Origin: Pseudobdellovibrionaceae bacterium
GTDB taxonomy: Bacteria; Bdellovibrionota; Bdellovibrionia; Bdellovibrionales; Bdellovibrionaceae
Assembly (NCBI GenBank): GCA_947449255.1
Contig: CANFQX010000003.1
Span: 62,001 to 126,000, forward strand
Direction of reading: 5' to 3'
Length of the DNA stretch: 64,000 nucleotides
Positions within the stretch are counted from its first letter, which is position 1. Each line of letters begins with the position of its first letter. Both the position numbers and the translations under genes were made by a program. Under the pieces are notes generated by a model. It worked only from the letters and a program-made list of their open reading frames with translations. It made no database searches and was not told the DNA's origin. This document shows positions 42,132 to 51,283 of this stretch, piece by piece.

Positions 42132-42158
42132 TAAATTCTCACGATGAAACGCCGATAA
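42132..42158 (+). promoter_or_regulatory. Canonical FliA (sigma-28) promoter
   Basis: TAAATTCT at 42132-42139, 11 bases, then GCCGATAA at 42151-42158. The -10 is a perfect match to the enterobacterial sigma-28 consensus and the -35 matches six of eight (TAAAGTTT). The transcript would start about 48 bases before the Fis-like gene. Confidence 0.7.
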
Positions 42159-42212
42159 GCTAAAAGTGAGTCAAATAAGAACTGCAATTGTTTCATAATG
42201 GGGAGGACTAGA

Positions 42213-42662
42213 ATGTCACGCACAGTAATGTTTATGGTGAGCGATAGCCAAGAAAATATAGAAAATGCAAAAAAGTACTGGGAAAATCACAATGTCACAG
42301 TACATGCCTTTTCTTCAGAACAGTGGAGAGATGGCTTAAACAATGGACCCTTTCGCCAACAACTGTTGGTGGGAGTGCCAGCTTTGGCCACAGGCTCAAA
42401 TTCAGTAACAACTGAAAATAAAGCCAATGTCTTGCAATTTCCATCACCAGCGGTGCCGGTCAATTTTGTCAGTGGCGTGCAAAAAATGGAAGATATTGAG
42501 GCGAAAGCTATTGAAAATGCAATATCTCAATACAAAGGAAACCTGACTGAAGCCGCTAAGGCTTTGGGGATTGGGCGCGCAACGCTCTATCGAAAAGTGA
42601 AGCAATACCAAATTGATCCTGGTGCTGCTCGTAAAAAGAAAACAGGTCCTGTGGCTGCTTAG
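42213..42662 (+). CDS. Fis-type helix-turn-helix protein
   Basis: A 149-residue protein. The C-terminal ~45 residues are a Fis-type (HTH_8) DNA-binding domain: IENAISQYKGNLTEAAKALG followed by IGRATLYRKVKQY. The N-terminal ~75 residues (MFMVSDSQENIENAKKYWEN) form a small alpha/beta region that could be a degenerate receiver-like domain. No AAA+ sigma-54 activation domain is present. The ATG at 42213 is supported by GGGGAGG at 42200-42206. A canonical FliA promoter upstream makes it a likely flagellar-class regulator. Confidence 0.85.
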   Translation: MSRTVMFMVSDSQENIENAKKYWENHNVTVHAFSSEQWRDGLNNGPFRQQLLVGVPALATGSNSVTTENKANVLQFPSPAVPVNFVSGVQKMEDIEAKAIENAISQYKGNLTEAAKALGIGRATLYRKVKQYQIDPGAARKKKTGPVAA

Positions 42663-42787
42663 GCTGCGAAAATATTCTTCATCATTGTTGAATTTCAAAA
42701 GATGGACTTCTAAAAAAGGTCCATTTTTTTATTGTCTGAGGCTTCAAACTCAAAGAGGCTTGTGGGCATGAGGATTTAAGTATAAAA

Positions 42788-44053
42788 ATGCCTGAAAAAA
42801 AACTGCTTCAAGGTTTAAAATGCAGCAAGAATTCGATCTCAATAGCAGGGGCCATGGTGCTCGCTATTTTGTGTGCAGTCGTTTCGTTTTTTTATGTTAT
42901 TGAAAATACTTTCATGAATCCCTATTCTATTGTTTGTGATCTTGTTTCAAAAAAAATCTATTTGAGCGATACCCAGCTAGGAAATTGGAATGCTGTCTGC
43001 ATGAGTAGAGCCAAATTGGTGACGCCCTTTTCTTCAAAAAAATTGATTATTCAAGACATTGGCAATGCCTTCGAACTGTTGAATGTTTCCCACCTTGAAA
43101 TATATGATTCAAAAGAAGTGAATAATATTTGGACTGGAGTGTCTTCTGATACGGGAATGCAAGGTGATTTCGTAGACAATGAAATGCTTGTGTTTAAAGT
43201 GCATCCGGGATCTCCTGCTGAGAAAGCAGGAATACATAGAGGAGATATTGTTAAATCGATCAACGGCGAAAACCCAAACACTTGGTCTGTTTCCCACGAG
43301 GCTGGTCAGTATATGTTGGATCGGGCGAAGAAATCTTTTGAGGTCAATATTTCAGAGGGAAGTTTTCAGCGCAATGATAGTGTGACTATTGCTGAATTAA
43401 AAAACCATACGGTGCTAGTCTCGATCCCTTCATTTCGCGGTGACTTTTTTAGCCTTGAAAAAGTTGATGAAATTTCAAAAAGAATTCAAAATTCAAAAAG
43501 TGTTATCGTCGACTTGAGAGGCAATTCGGGTGGTAATTTTGTGGCAGGCTTGCGATTACTTTCTTTATTTATTTGTGAACCAAAGCGTGTGGGGAAAATC
43601 TTGAAGCCGAGATCAATCAATCCTAGTCTGATCACATTAGCCAATGACCTTAGTGATGATCATCAGATTGAGAGTCTTGAGAAGAATTCTGAACTCATTC
43701 TTGAAACTTATAAATCCGCTTTTTGCTTTAAGGGCGCCGTGAAGGTTTTGATTGATGGCAAAACATCTTCAGTGGCTGAAATGGTCGCGCAAGGATTAAA
43801 AGAATTAAGAAAAGCCATTATAGCGGGGGCTCCCAGTCACGGCCAGCTCTTGGTCGGCGTTTGGTATCCTATGGATGAACTTGGCCACGGTGTTCAAATA
43901 TCCATTCCGGAGGCCTATTACCAAAGTCATGAGGGATTTCGCATTGAGGGTCATGGCGTTCATGTCGACCGGATTCTTCATTATAATTTGCCTGAAATGA
44001 CTATGGGCATTGACTCTTGGGTCGAGGATTTGCAAAAAAATGATCTAAATTGA
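42788..44053 (+). CDS. S41-family (C-terminal processing) peptidase homologue, catalytic Lys replaced
   Basis: A 421-residue protein anchored by an N-terminal helix (AMVLAILCAVVSFFYV). A PDZ domain follows around residues 130-175 (VFKVHPGSPAEKAGIHRGDI). The S41 protease domain has VIVDLRGNSGGNFVAGLRLL and DGKTSSVAEMVAQGLKEL. Aligned without gaps to E. coli Tsp, the nucleophile corresponds to Ser328 but the general-base lysine is Gln353 (GAPSHGQLL) and the Tsp Asp441 position is Glu. It may be inactive, or use another base. The start lacks a strong ribosome-binding site. Confidence 0.82.
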   Translation: MPEKKLLQGLKCSKNSISIAGAMVLAILCAVVSFFYVIENTFMNPYSIVCDLVSKKIYLSDTQLGNWNAVCMSRAKLVTPFSSKKLIIQDIGNAFELLNVSHLEIYDSKEVNNIWTGVSSDTGMQGDFVDNEMLVFKVHPGSPAEKAGIHRGDIVKSINGENPNTWSVSHEAGQYMLDRAKKSFEVNISEGSFQRNDSVTIAELKNHTVLVSIPSFRGDFFSLEKVDEISKRIQNSKSVIVDLRGNSGGNFVAGLRLLSLFICEPKRVGKILKPRSINPSLITLANDLSDDHQIESLEKNSELILETYKSAFCFKGAVKVLIDGKTSSVAEMVAQGLKELRKAIIAGAPSHGQLLVGVWYPMDELGHGVQISIPEAYYQSHEGFRIEGHGVHVDRILHYNLPEMTMGIDSWVEDLQKNDLN

Positions 44054-44193
44054 GACAGGCTTTGAACGATTGTGGTCCAGAGAGGCTTTGAATTTTTGTT
44101 TCAACATGAGATGATCAAAATGATCCGTCTACAGAATGATAGGCAGTTGCAAATTCCTTGGGCTCTGACGGCCAATGAGATAGACTATAAGAC

Positions 44194-44207
44194 GGCACGA
44201 TCCTCGC
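44194..44207 (+). promoter_or_regulatory. Putative sigma-54 promoter
   Basis: GGCACGATCCTCGC has the GG-N10-GC spacing of -24/-12 promoters and matches GGCACG-N4-TTGC except for one base. It lies 57 bases before the ATG at 44264. Confidence 0.45.
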
Positions 44208-44263
44208 AGGACTTCATTTGTGAACAGGATTATTTAAATTTACTGTAGGGAGATTTTAAAAAA

Positions 44264-44899
44264 ATGGAGTATGCGAAAATTATTGAGTTCCCCAAGGACA
44301 AGTCCTTCAGAAAAAGACTGCAAGATAAAGTTCAAGAGCAAAAGGCTGCATTGGCTTTTTCAATTGCCTCTGTTTTGTTGATGACGGTTTTTGTAAATCA
44401 ATGGATGATCGACAATGCCAATTATAATTCAACTTCAAATGCTTTAAAAGGTGATCGGCAAGTGGCCAGTTTTGAAGCAGCCAATTTTGCACGCGATGTG
44501 AAGTGGGAGCATGATCTAGCCAAACGTCTGAATAATTCTGAAGAGAGTTTATCCGTCAACTTGGCAGAACGTCCGACGATGCGTGACGAATTGGTTTTTG
44601 GTTACCTCCAAGGACGATATGGAATGAAGATTGATCAAGGACGAATTGCCAGTCTTGATTTTATTGATGCACAAGCGGGAGAGCATCCACTCGCCATTGG
44701 TGATAAATCTAAATTTTTAAAAAATTATGCGGCTGCTTTTGGTGAAGCCTTTAACGAAGTTTCGTTAGTCTCAGGCCAAAATTCTAAGCAGACTCAATCT
44801 TACAATTTGATTAACTCCTCAAAGGTCATTGTTGGTCAGGCCAACTTTATATTAGATCAAGAAGGTCGGGTTCAGACCATCCGTTTTACTCATGAATAG
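44264..44899 (+). CDS. Hypothetical single-pass membrane protein
   Basis: A 211-residue protein with a cytoplasmic basic N-terminus and one transmembrane helix (ALAFSIASVLLMTVFVNQW, residues about 30-50). The extracytoplasmic domain of ~150 residues is rich in polar helices. No known family. TAGGGAG precedes the ATG. A sigma-54-type promoter upstream, if real, would place it under an enhancer-dependent regulator. The RDD/rhomboid pair follows 57 bases later. Confidence 0.7.
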   Translation: MEYAKIIEFPKDKSFRKRLQDKVQEQKAALAFSIASVLLMTVFVNQWMIDNANYNSTSNALKGDRQVASFEAANFARDVKWEHDLAKRLNNSEESLSVNLAERPTMRDELVFGYLQGRYGMKIDQGRIASLDFIDAQAGEHPLAIGDKSKFLKNYAAAFGEAFNEVSLVSGQNSKQTQSYNLINSSKVIVGQANFILDQEGRVQTIRFTHE

Positions 44900-44956
44900 G
44901 TGGAATTATTTCTGGAATTGCTTTAGTCCCATGCGCTCCGGGCCGATACATGAAAT

Positions 44957-46186
44957 ATGTTGTTTCCTGATTTATCGGCCCCTGAAGCCCAATATTCCAG
45001 TTCCAAAAAGTTTAAGTGGCCTCGGGCGCCATCGATAGCCTTTATCTCTGATAGATTTTTAGCGTTAATTTTTGATTTTCTTTTGGCCTCACCACTAGTC
45101 AGTCTGGTGATTGCTGGTTTTGTGAAGCGAGCCAAAACTCTTTTTCTTTTGGATTCCCAATCTCCAGAAGGCTTGGTCCTGGGTTTTCTAATTTTTATTT
45201 TGGGAGCCTTTTTCGTCTTATTGTTCCAGTCCATTTTTCTCTATTATCTGCATGCAACCCCAGGGCAGTATTTTTTCCAGTTGCGAGTCGTGTCGTATCC
45301 GCAATCCAGAAAAAATATGACATTCTCACAATGCTTGGTTCGTTCTTTTTGTTTTAGTGCAAGCTGCCTTCTGATGGCGATTCCTTTTCTTGAAGTTTTA
45401 GGACATCCGCTGCGTCGCGCTTTTCACGAGAGAGCTTCAGACACAATGGTTGTGACTCTTAAGAAATTTCACGATGATGGCCCCCATGAAATAGAGCAAA
45501 AATTTATCTCTTCATCCATGCGAACTGGTTTTTTTGTTTTCTTTTTATTTAGCTCATTGAGTTTGTTCAAAACTTTTGGGTCCCTGGAGTTAGGGGCTGC
45601 ACAAGAGGTCGTTGCTGTAAATCAGTGCAAAGCTATAGGCAGTAAAAGTTTGCAGGGCTCACAAAGATTGGATGCTGCTTTGGCGCTCTATGTTTTGAAT
45701 GAGATTTCAGGGGATTGCCTTAATCGCGAAGCAGATTATTTGCTTTGGAAAGAGAAAACTAATTTCAAGGATATGGCCTACCTTGCTAAATATATGACTG
45801 CTAAGTCAACCCATCTAGATAAAAAAGAGATTCAAAATTATTATAAACTCATCTGTGAAAAGAAAAGTTCTAGCGCTTGTCTTATTGCCGACTATTTTGT
45901 TGAAAGCAAGGATGCCAAGACCCTTAAGGGTGCAGACAATAAGCTTCTGGTGACTCAAGTTTTGTTAATGAATGAAATGTATGAGGACAAAAATTATGTG
46001 GGCAGTCTGGAAATTATTGAAAAGCTGAAGCAAGAAAAATATTTGCAATCATTTTTAGAGAAGCAATACATTCGTGCTATTTGGTCACTGCGTGAAGACA
46101 AATTTAAGGATTCTGGAAGAGCTCCAGCCAGTGCAAACTCAAAAAAGTGGCTTGATGAATTCAAGTCAGAATATAAAATAAAATGA
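44957..46186 (+). CDS. RDD family membrane protein
   Basis: A 409-residue protein. The first ~170 residues form an RDD domain: IAFISDRFLALIFDFLLASP with the Arg/Asp pair, then HATPGQYFFQLRVVS and FHERASDTMVVTLKKF, with three to four helices. A further helix near residue 195 leads into a ~190-residue helical, TPR-like extracytoplasmic or cytoplasmic tail. RDD proteins are often transporters or membrane sensors. The stop overlaps the rhomboid start as ATGA, so the two are coupled. The ribosome-binding site is weak. Confidence 0.8.
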   Translation: MLFPDLSAPEAQYSSSKKFKWPRAPSIAFISDRFLALIFDFLLASPLVSLVIAGFVKRAKTLFLLDSQSPEGLVLGFLIFILGAFFVLLFQSIFLYYLHATPGQYFFQLRVVSYPQSRKNMTFSQCLVRSFCFSASCLLMAIPFLEVLGHPLRRAFHERASDTMVVTLKKFHDDGPHEIEQKFISSSMRTGFFVFFLFSSLSLFKTFGSLELGAAQEVVAVNQCKAIGSKSLQGSQRLDAALALYVLNEISGDCLNREADYLLWKEKTNFKDMAYLAKYMTAKSTHLDKKEIQNYYKLICEKKSSSACLIADYFVESKDAKTLKGADNKLLVTQVLLMNEMYEDKNYVGSLEIIEKLKQEKYLQSFLEKQYIRAIWSLREDKFKDSGRAPASANSKKWLDEFKSEYKIK

Positions 46187-47136
46187 TTATTCCCAATCCT
46201 ACAGAAATTAAAGAATATCAAAAATTTCCATTGACGATCACTTTGGTTCTTTTAAATATTTTTATGTTCATTTTAATTTTTTCAGGACCAGAAAAATCGA
46301 TTTCTGACAATTCAGTTTTGCAAGAAGATCGCCTGGTGTTATCAGGAAGACTCTATCTGCAATACTTAAAGACGCTGCCAACTGAAGTCCTTAAGAAAAA
46401 ACCAGATTGGATACAAGATATGAATCCTGAAAATACCGAACACTTGGGTGTGTTGGGTATTTATTCTGTGCGTGATGCAGATTTTTTGGCCGTCGCCGGT
46501 TCGACCTCATTTTGGGGCGACGAGGTTCAAATTTCGGATTGGAAAAAAGAAATTTATCAATTTGGCACTCAATATAGAAATCAATTGATGTTTCGGTTTG
46601 GTTTAAGCTCTTTAGAAAAAAAGCCACTGTCGTGGCTGACGTATCAATTTTCGCATTTGAATTGGGTGCATTTGCTTTCGAACATGCTGTTTTTAGTTTT
46701 AATCGGTGCAGCTGTTGAAGGTTTGGCAGGCAGTGCTGTTTTGATTTTTACTTACCTTGTGGGTGGAATTTCTGGAGGCCTTGGCTTTCTGCTGTTGGGC
46801 AGTGCCGGGACCGTGCCGATGGTCGGGGCGAGCGCTTCCATCAGTGCCTTGTTGGCCTTTTACTGCGTGGCAGAGGTCCGCAGACGCATTCGTTATTTTT
46901 ATTTTATTTCGCCCCTGGCAGATCATAGGGGGCATATTTACCTGCCAACTTTAACAATCATTCCCTTGTTTTTAGTTATTGATATAGCAAATTTATGGTC
47001 ATCCCCTCAGGGTCTGGGGGGCAGCGTTGCCTATGCAGCCCATCTGGGGGGGACGGTTTTTGGTCTGATATTTGGTGTTTTATACCGTTGGCGTGGGAGC
47101 CATTTCCTGCATTCAAGTTTTAGTAAGTTCAGGTAA
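46183..47136 (+). CDS. Rhomboid intramembrane serine protease
   Basis: A 317-residue polytopic protease that cleaves transmembrane helices. The conserved SHLNWVHLLSN segment, the catalytic Ser217 in VGASASISALLAF and His287 in YAAHLGGTVFG are present. An unusually long loop of ~110 residues separates the first helix from the rhomboid core. It is translationally coupled to the upstream RDD gene, suggesting that the RDD protein or its tail is a partner or substrate (inference). Confidence 0.9.
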   Translation: MIIPNPTEIKEYQKFPLTITLVLLNIFMFILIFSGPEKSISDNSVLQEDRLVLSGRLYLQYLKTLPTEVLKKKPDWIQDMNPENTEHLGVLGIYSVRDADFLAVAGSTSFWGDEVQISDWKKEIYQFGTQYRNQLMFRFGLSSLEKKPLSWLTYQFSHLNWVHLLSNMLFLVLIGAAVEGLAGSAVLIFTYLVGGISGGLGFLLLGSAGTVPMVGASASISALLAFYCVAEVRRRIRYFYFISPLADHRGHIYLPTLTIIPLFLVIDIANLWSSPQGLGGSVAYAAHLGGTVFGLIFGVLYRWRGSHFLHSSFSKFR

Positions 47137-47185
47137 AAAATAACTTCACTTGTGAGTCAAAAAAATTGCCAAGAGCCCCTTATTT

Positions 47186-47593
47186 TTATTCCATACCCAA
47201 AGCATTACGCCATTCAACAGTGGGCTCAATCAGCTTTCTTTCTCGCATATCAAAGAGTCCAAAAGTGAAAGTGGCCTCGCAGGCGACGGTGCCATCCTCT
47301 TTTTTCATCTGTTGAACCATTTGCCCAACTTTTCCCTTGTAAGATAAAACCTGAGTTGTGATTAAGATGTTTTCGCGAAGTCCAATTTCTCGCAGGAACT
47401 TCAGGTTGACCTCTAGAATAACAGGGCCTTGCTTTTTTTTGTGAATTTCAAGAAAGCCAAAACCTCTTGAAGTGATAATTTCCCATCTGGCCTCTTCAAA
47501 AAGCGCCAGATAGGCTGAGTTGTTCACATGTCCGTAAGAGTCGATGTGAGATTCTTTAATGACAATATTGTAGATACTAAGCTCTGCATTCAT
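47186..47593 (-). CDS. Acyl-CoA thioesterase, 4HBT/YbgC type
   Basis: A 135-residue single hot-dog-fold thioesterase. It has the YbgC-like motif IDSYGHVNNSAYLALFEEAR (catalytic Asp and the HVNN turn) and the LKFLREIGLRENILITTQV beta-rich core. It hydrolyses acyl-CoA or related thioesters. It follows putA on the same strand with a 37-base gap and may be co-transcribed with it. Confidence 0.88.
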   Translation of the reverse strand: MNAELSIYNIVIKESHIDSYGHVNNSAYLALFEEARWEIITSRGFGFLEIHKKKQGPVILEVNLKFLREIGLRENILITTQVLSYKGKVGQMVQQMKKEDGTVACEATFTFGLFDMRERKLIEPTVEWRNALGME

Positions 47594-47630
47594 TTTTTAA
47601 ATTTTTCCTTGGACCAACCCTGCCAGTCAT

Positions 47631-50576
47631 TTATTCCGCAGGTGCAAATCCACGACGAAGCGTGTTCTCTGTGATGCAAATCGGTTCCATATATTGTTTT
47701 AAATAATCAACGCCACCAGTTTTTGAACCGACACCCGACATCTTGAATCCACCAAAGGGATGGCGATCAACCATAGCACCTGTAATACCACGATTGATAT
47801 AAAGATTGCCGACTTCAAACTCTTCTCTGACTCGGGCAATATTTGCAGGGCTGCGAGAGAACAGACCACCCGTGAGAGCATACTCGGTGCTGTTTGCAAT
47901 GGCTAGGGCCTGATCCAGATCTTGGGCGCGGATGATGGCAATGATGGGTCCAAAGATTTCTTGTTGTGCTAGTTTGGCATCACCTGGAACATTTCCAAAA
48001 ATTGTCGCGGGCACAAAAAAGCCATTTTCAGGTTTGTTCGACTTGAAGAGAAGTTGGTGGTTTTTTTCAGCTTCAGCAATAAGGCTCAGCATACGATCTT
48101 GGGCCTCTTTATCAACAACGGGGCCCATAAAGGTCTTGGGATTTTCGGCAGGCAATATTTCAATAGATTTTGCAGCCTCAACCAAGCGATCAACAAAGCG
48201 CTCATAGACTTCGTCGAGAACAATGATTCGACTGGCGGCGGAACATTTTTGCCCAGCATAGCCAAAAGCAGAATAGAGAACTCCATCGACAGCTTCATCC
48301 AGATCCGCATCATTATCTATGATGACGGCATTTTTTCCGCCCATTTCAATAATGCATCTTTTAACATGAGTTTGTCCCGGTTGAACGACAGAAGCCTTAT
48401 TTAAAATGTGCAGTCCCACGGCTTTTGAGCCTGTGAAAGCAATCGTGGTCGTGAGCTTGTGATTGACGATGTATTCACCCACCTCTTCGCCAAAACCTGG
48501 CAAGAAATTGATGACACCCTTCGGGAAACCCGCCTCATTGATCATTTTCATCAGGCCCCAGGCAACAACAGAAGATTGTTCAGCGGGCTTCATAACAACG
48601 GTGTTGCCGGCAACCGCAGCAGCCGTCACCATTCCGCAAATAATGGCGAGTGGGAAATTCCAAGGTGCAATGACGACTGTGACTCCACGAGGTTTGTAAA
48701 TATATTGCGATAATTCCCCAGGAAGGGCTCCCTGTCTGAGTGGTAAGGCCAGTTCTCGCATGTGTCGAGCATAGTAACGGCAGAAGTCGATCGCTTCGCC
48801 GATGTCTGCGTCAGCTTCAGCCCAAGGTTTGCCGACTTCAAAAACTTGCGCTGCAATCAATTTAAATCGATCTCGCGCCATGATGTCAGCCAGTTTATCG
48901 ACGAGGTCCGAACGTTTGTTCGCAGCAAGGGTCTTCCATTGTTTCGATGCCGATTGGGCCGCTTGCATGGCCTGTTCAGCATGGTCGATGGATGCCATAT
49001 TGATCGCGCCAACAATTTGACTGCTCTCCGAGGGATTGACACGTTCGAAAATATTTTTGGTTGTGATGTCTCTGCCATCAAAATGCAAAGGCACTGAAAC
49101 TGGCATTGAAGCCCTAAACGCAGTCAAAGCTTGATGCATTTTTTCACGATCAGATTTCACTGCAAAATCTAACAAAGGTTCATTGTAAAAACGATTTGGT
49201 TTTTTTGCGATCACGGATGAGGTCGGAGTTAAACCTTGGGCCGGGTCCTTCAGCAGTTCCGCTGTTGATTTATTGTCAGCAAATTTACCGCGCAGCCAAG
49301 ACTCATTGGAAGAATTTTCTAGAAGTCTGCGAACAAGATAAGCCATGCCCGGAATCAATTCACCAACAGGGGCGTATTCACGCAGGCGATAGCCCATGTC
49401 CACTAAGGTTTTTTTGATCGGCTCAGCCATACCATAGAGCATTTGAAATTCAAGGGCCTCTTTTGGAATATTGAGTTTGTCAGCATAGAGCATACAGGCA
49501 GCCAAAGTTCTGACATTGTGAGAGGCAAAAGCTGGGCGAATATGTTTTATATTTTCTAAAAGGTATTTTGCACAGACTTCATAATTTGCATCGGATTCAG
49601 CCTTGTTGGTGTACACAGGAATCGGCCAGCCACGTTGTTCAGCCTCGATCGTTTCATAATCCCAGTAAGCCCCTTTAACTAAGCGAATCCAAAAAGGAGT
49701 CCCACGTTTTTGCGCAAAGTCTGTCAGGGATTTTACATCTTCAAATGAATCTCGAAGGTAGGCTTGAATCACGACACCAAAAAATTTATAATTTTTGAAT
49801 TCGTCTTCGTTGATCAATTCAGTGAAGACTTCAAGGGTGAGGTGCTTCACTGAATATTGCTCCATATCCAAATTGATGAAGACGCCCTTTTCCATCCCCA
49901 ATCTGAAAACGGGGCGCATGCGTTCTTTGAGAATTTTTTTAGATTGATCCCAGGCTAAATCTTTTATTTGTGAATAGAGCGCCGTCATTTTTACGGAGAC
50001 ATTCACTTTTGGTAAAGCGCCCTCATGATCGCGATCAATTTGCGGAATCTCTTCCCAATTTTGCGCATCTTTGGCGAGCCAATGGATCAGCTCCATGTAT
50101 TTATGGCTGTACTCTAGGGCTTCTTTCTCTGACAAAGTCGCTTCGCCCAAAATATCCACAGTGAAGGTCATTTTATTTTTGCGAGTTTTTTTAAGAACGG
50201 GAAGGGCCTCATCCGGGGTTTCTCCGGTGATAAACATTTTGGCCATGCCAATGACATTCTTTTTAATTGCACCGGCCATAAAACCTGGAGCTAAAGATCC
50301 TAAACCCAATCCGACATTGAACACAGGAGGCAGGCTGCCGCCGTCTTCTGAAAAATATTCTTTTAAGTGGCGGGCCACCTCATCTCCAGAATTGATGGAG
50401 GGGAGAACGTCAACAAAACGAAACATATTGGTTTTAAATTTTTCGTTTTTCATACTCCATTCCATGATGGAGCCATACCAAAAATCCTTTGAAAAAATAG
50501 AGGCCTTGGATTGACCTTCCATTCGTTTTAAAATTTCTTCACCACGAGTTGCTATTTGCGATTGAATATCATTCAT
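47631..50576 (-). CDS. putA: Bifunctional proline dehydrogenase / glutamate-semialdehyde dehydrogenase
   Basis: A 981-residue PutA oxidising proline to glutamate. The FAD-dependent proline dehydrogenase barrel covers about residues 90-430 (RLVKGAYWDYETIEAEQRGW, YTNKAESDANYE). The NAD-dependent aldehyde dehydrogenase covers about 500-960, with general base Glu744 (IEMGGKNA) and nucleophile Cys778 (GQKCSAASR). There is no N-terminal ribbon-helix-helix DNA-binding domain, so it is a non-regulatory short PutA. AGAGG precedes the ATG at 50576; longer in-frame starts up to 50702 run into the neighbouring gene and are less likely. Confidence 0.94.
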   Translation of the reverse strand: MNDIQSQIATRGEEILKRMEGQSKASIFSKDFWYGSIMEWSMKNEKFKTNMFRFVDVLPSINSGDEVARHLKEYFSEDGGSLPPVFNVGLGLGSLAPGFMAGAIKKNVIGMAKMFITGETPDEALPVLKKTRKNKMTFTVDILGEATLSEKEALEYSHKYMELIHWLAKDAQNWEEIPQIDRDHEGALPKVNVSVKMTALYSQIKDLAWDQSKKILKERMRPVFRLGMEKGVFINLDMEQYSVKHLTLEVFTELINEDEFKNYKFFGVVIQAYLRDSFEDVKSLTDFAQKRGTPFWIRLVKGAYWDYETIEAEQRGWPIPVYTNKAESDANYEVCAKYLLENIKHIRPAFASHNVRTLAACMLYADKLNIPKEALEFQMLYGMAEPIKKTLVDMGYRLREYAPVGELIPGMAYLVRRLLENSSNESWLRGKFADNKSTAELLKDPAQGLTPTSSVIAKKPNRFYNEPLLDFAVKSDREKMHQALTAFRASMPVSVPLHFDGRDITTKNIFERVNPSESSQIVGAINMASIDHAEQAMQAAQSASKQWKTLAANKRSDLVDKLADIMARDRFKLIAAQVFEVGKPWAEADADIGEAIDFCRYYARHMRELALPLRQGALPGELSQYIYKPRGVTVVIAPWNFPLAIICGMVTAAAVAGNTVVMKPAEQSSVVAWGLMKMINEAGFPKGVINFLPGFGEEVGEYIVNHKLTTTIAFTGSKAVGLHILNKASVVQPGQTHVKRCIIEMGGKNAVIIDNDADLDEAVDGVLYSAFGYAGQKCSAASRIIVLDEVYERFVDRLVEAAKSIEILPAENPKTFMGPVVDKEAQDRMLSLIAEAEKNHQLLFKSNKPENGFFVPATIFGNVPGDAKLAQQEIFGPIIAIIRAQDLDQALAIANSTEYALTGGLFSRSPANIARVREEFEVGNLYINRGITGAMVDRHPFGGFKMSGVGSKTGGVDYLKQYMEPICITENTLRRGFAPAE

Positions 50577-50686
50577 ATTTTTCATCCTCTGAGGACTGTT
50601 CACGAAACTCTTGAAAAACCGAATGGAATCTTGGCCCTGAGTCGTGCAAATTTCAAGCGTTTTAAGGAGGGCTATAAGCTCTTGCC

Positions 50687-51283
50687 TTATTTGACTAGCC
50701 ACTGATGGCTGATTTTGCCATAAATTTCAGCGTAAACTAAATCATGGGGTTTGAGGGGTCCAACGCCGGAGGGAGTTCCCGTTAACAGCAGATCCCCTGG
50801 AACCACTGGAAATTGGTGACGCACAAAGTCCACGATGTCACTCAGGGAAAAAATCATCTGGCTGGTTCGTCCTTTTTGTCGAATATCTCCATTTATTTTT
50901 AAAATGATTTCTAAATCATTAAGTTCTGAAAGATTTTCGACTTTAAAAAAACTTGAAAGAGGGCAGGCCTCTTTAAAACTTTTGGCCAAGGTCCAAGGTT
51001 GTCCTTTGGCCTTCAATTGGTCTTGTCTGGTGCGATCTGTTAAATCCAGCGCCACGCATGCGGAGTGAATTTCAAGATTTTGATCAAATTGCAGAGCCAA
51101 CTCAACTTCATGATGAATGTTGGCGATTTGATTTTTTTCCCGAGGCAGGTGAATTTCATTGAGAGCTGATGTCGCACAGCTGCCTGCCTTTAAAAAAACC
51201 AGCGGTTCCGTGGGGATATCATTGCCTAGTTCTTTTGCATGTTCAGCGTAGTTACGACCGACTGCCCAAATATTTTGAATCAT
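50687..51283 (-). CDS. Fumarylacetoacetate hydrolase family protein
   Basis: A 198-residue FAH-fold enzyme. The metal-binding Glu pair is in HHEVELALQF, the flanking VGRNYAEHAKELG is conserved, and the terminal VVPGDLLLTGTPSGVGPLK is the family signature. FAH-family members cleave or decarboxylate acylpyruvates and 2-keto acids. Its start overlaps the upstream histidine-phosphatase stop (four bases), so the two form a coupled pair upstream of putA. The substrate is unknown. Confidence 0.87.
   Translation of the reverse strand: MIQNIWAVGRNYAEHAKELGNDIPTEPLVFLKAGSCATSALNEIHLPREKNQIANIHHEVELALQFDQNLEIHSACVALDLTDRTRQDQLKAKGQPWTLAKSFKEACPLSSFFKVENLSELNDLEIILKINGDIRQKGRTSQMIFSLSDIVDFVRHQFPVVPGDLLLTGTPSGVGPLKPHDLVYAEIYGKISHQWLVK

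Noticed and set aside
44942-44949. GCCGATAC as a fourth FliA promoter before the RDD gene
   Set aside because: It ends eight bases before the ATG, so the transcript would be nearly leaderless, and the -35 match is poor.
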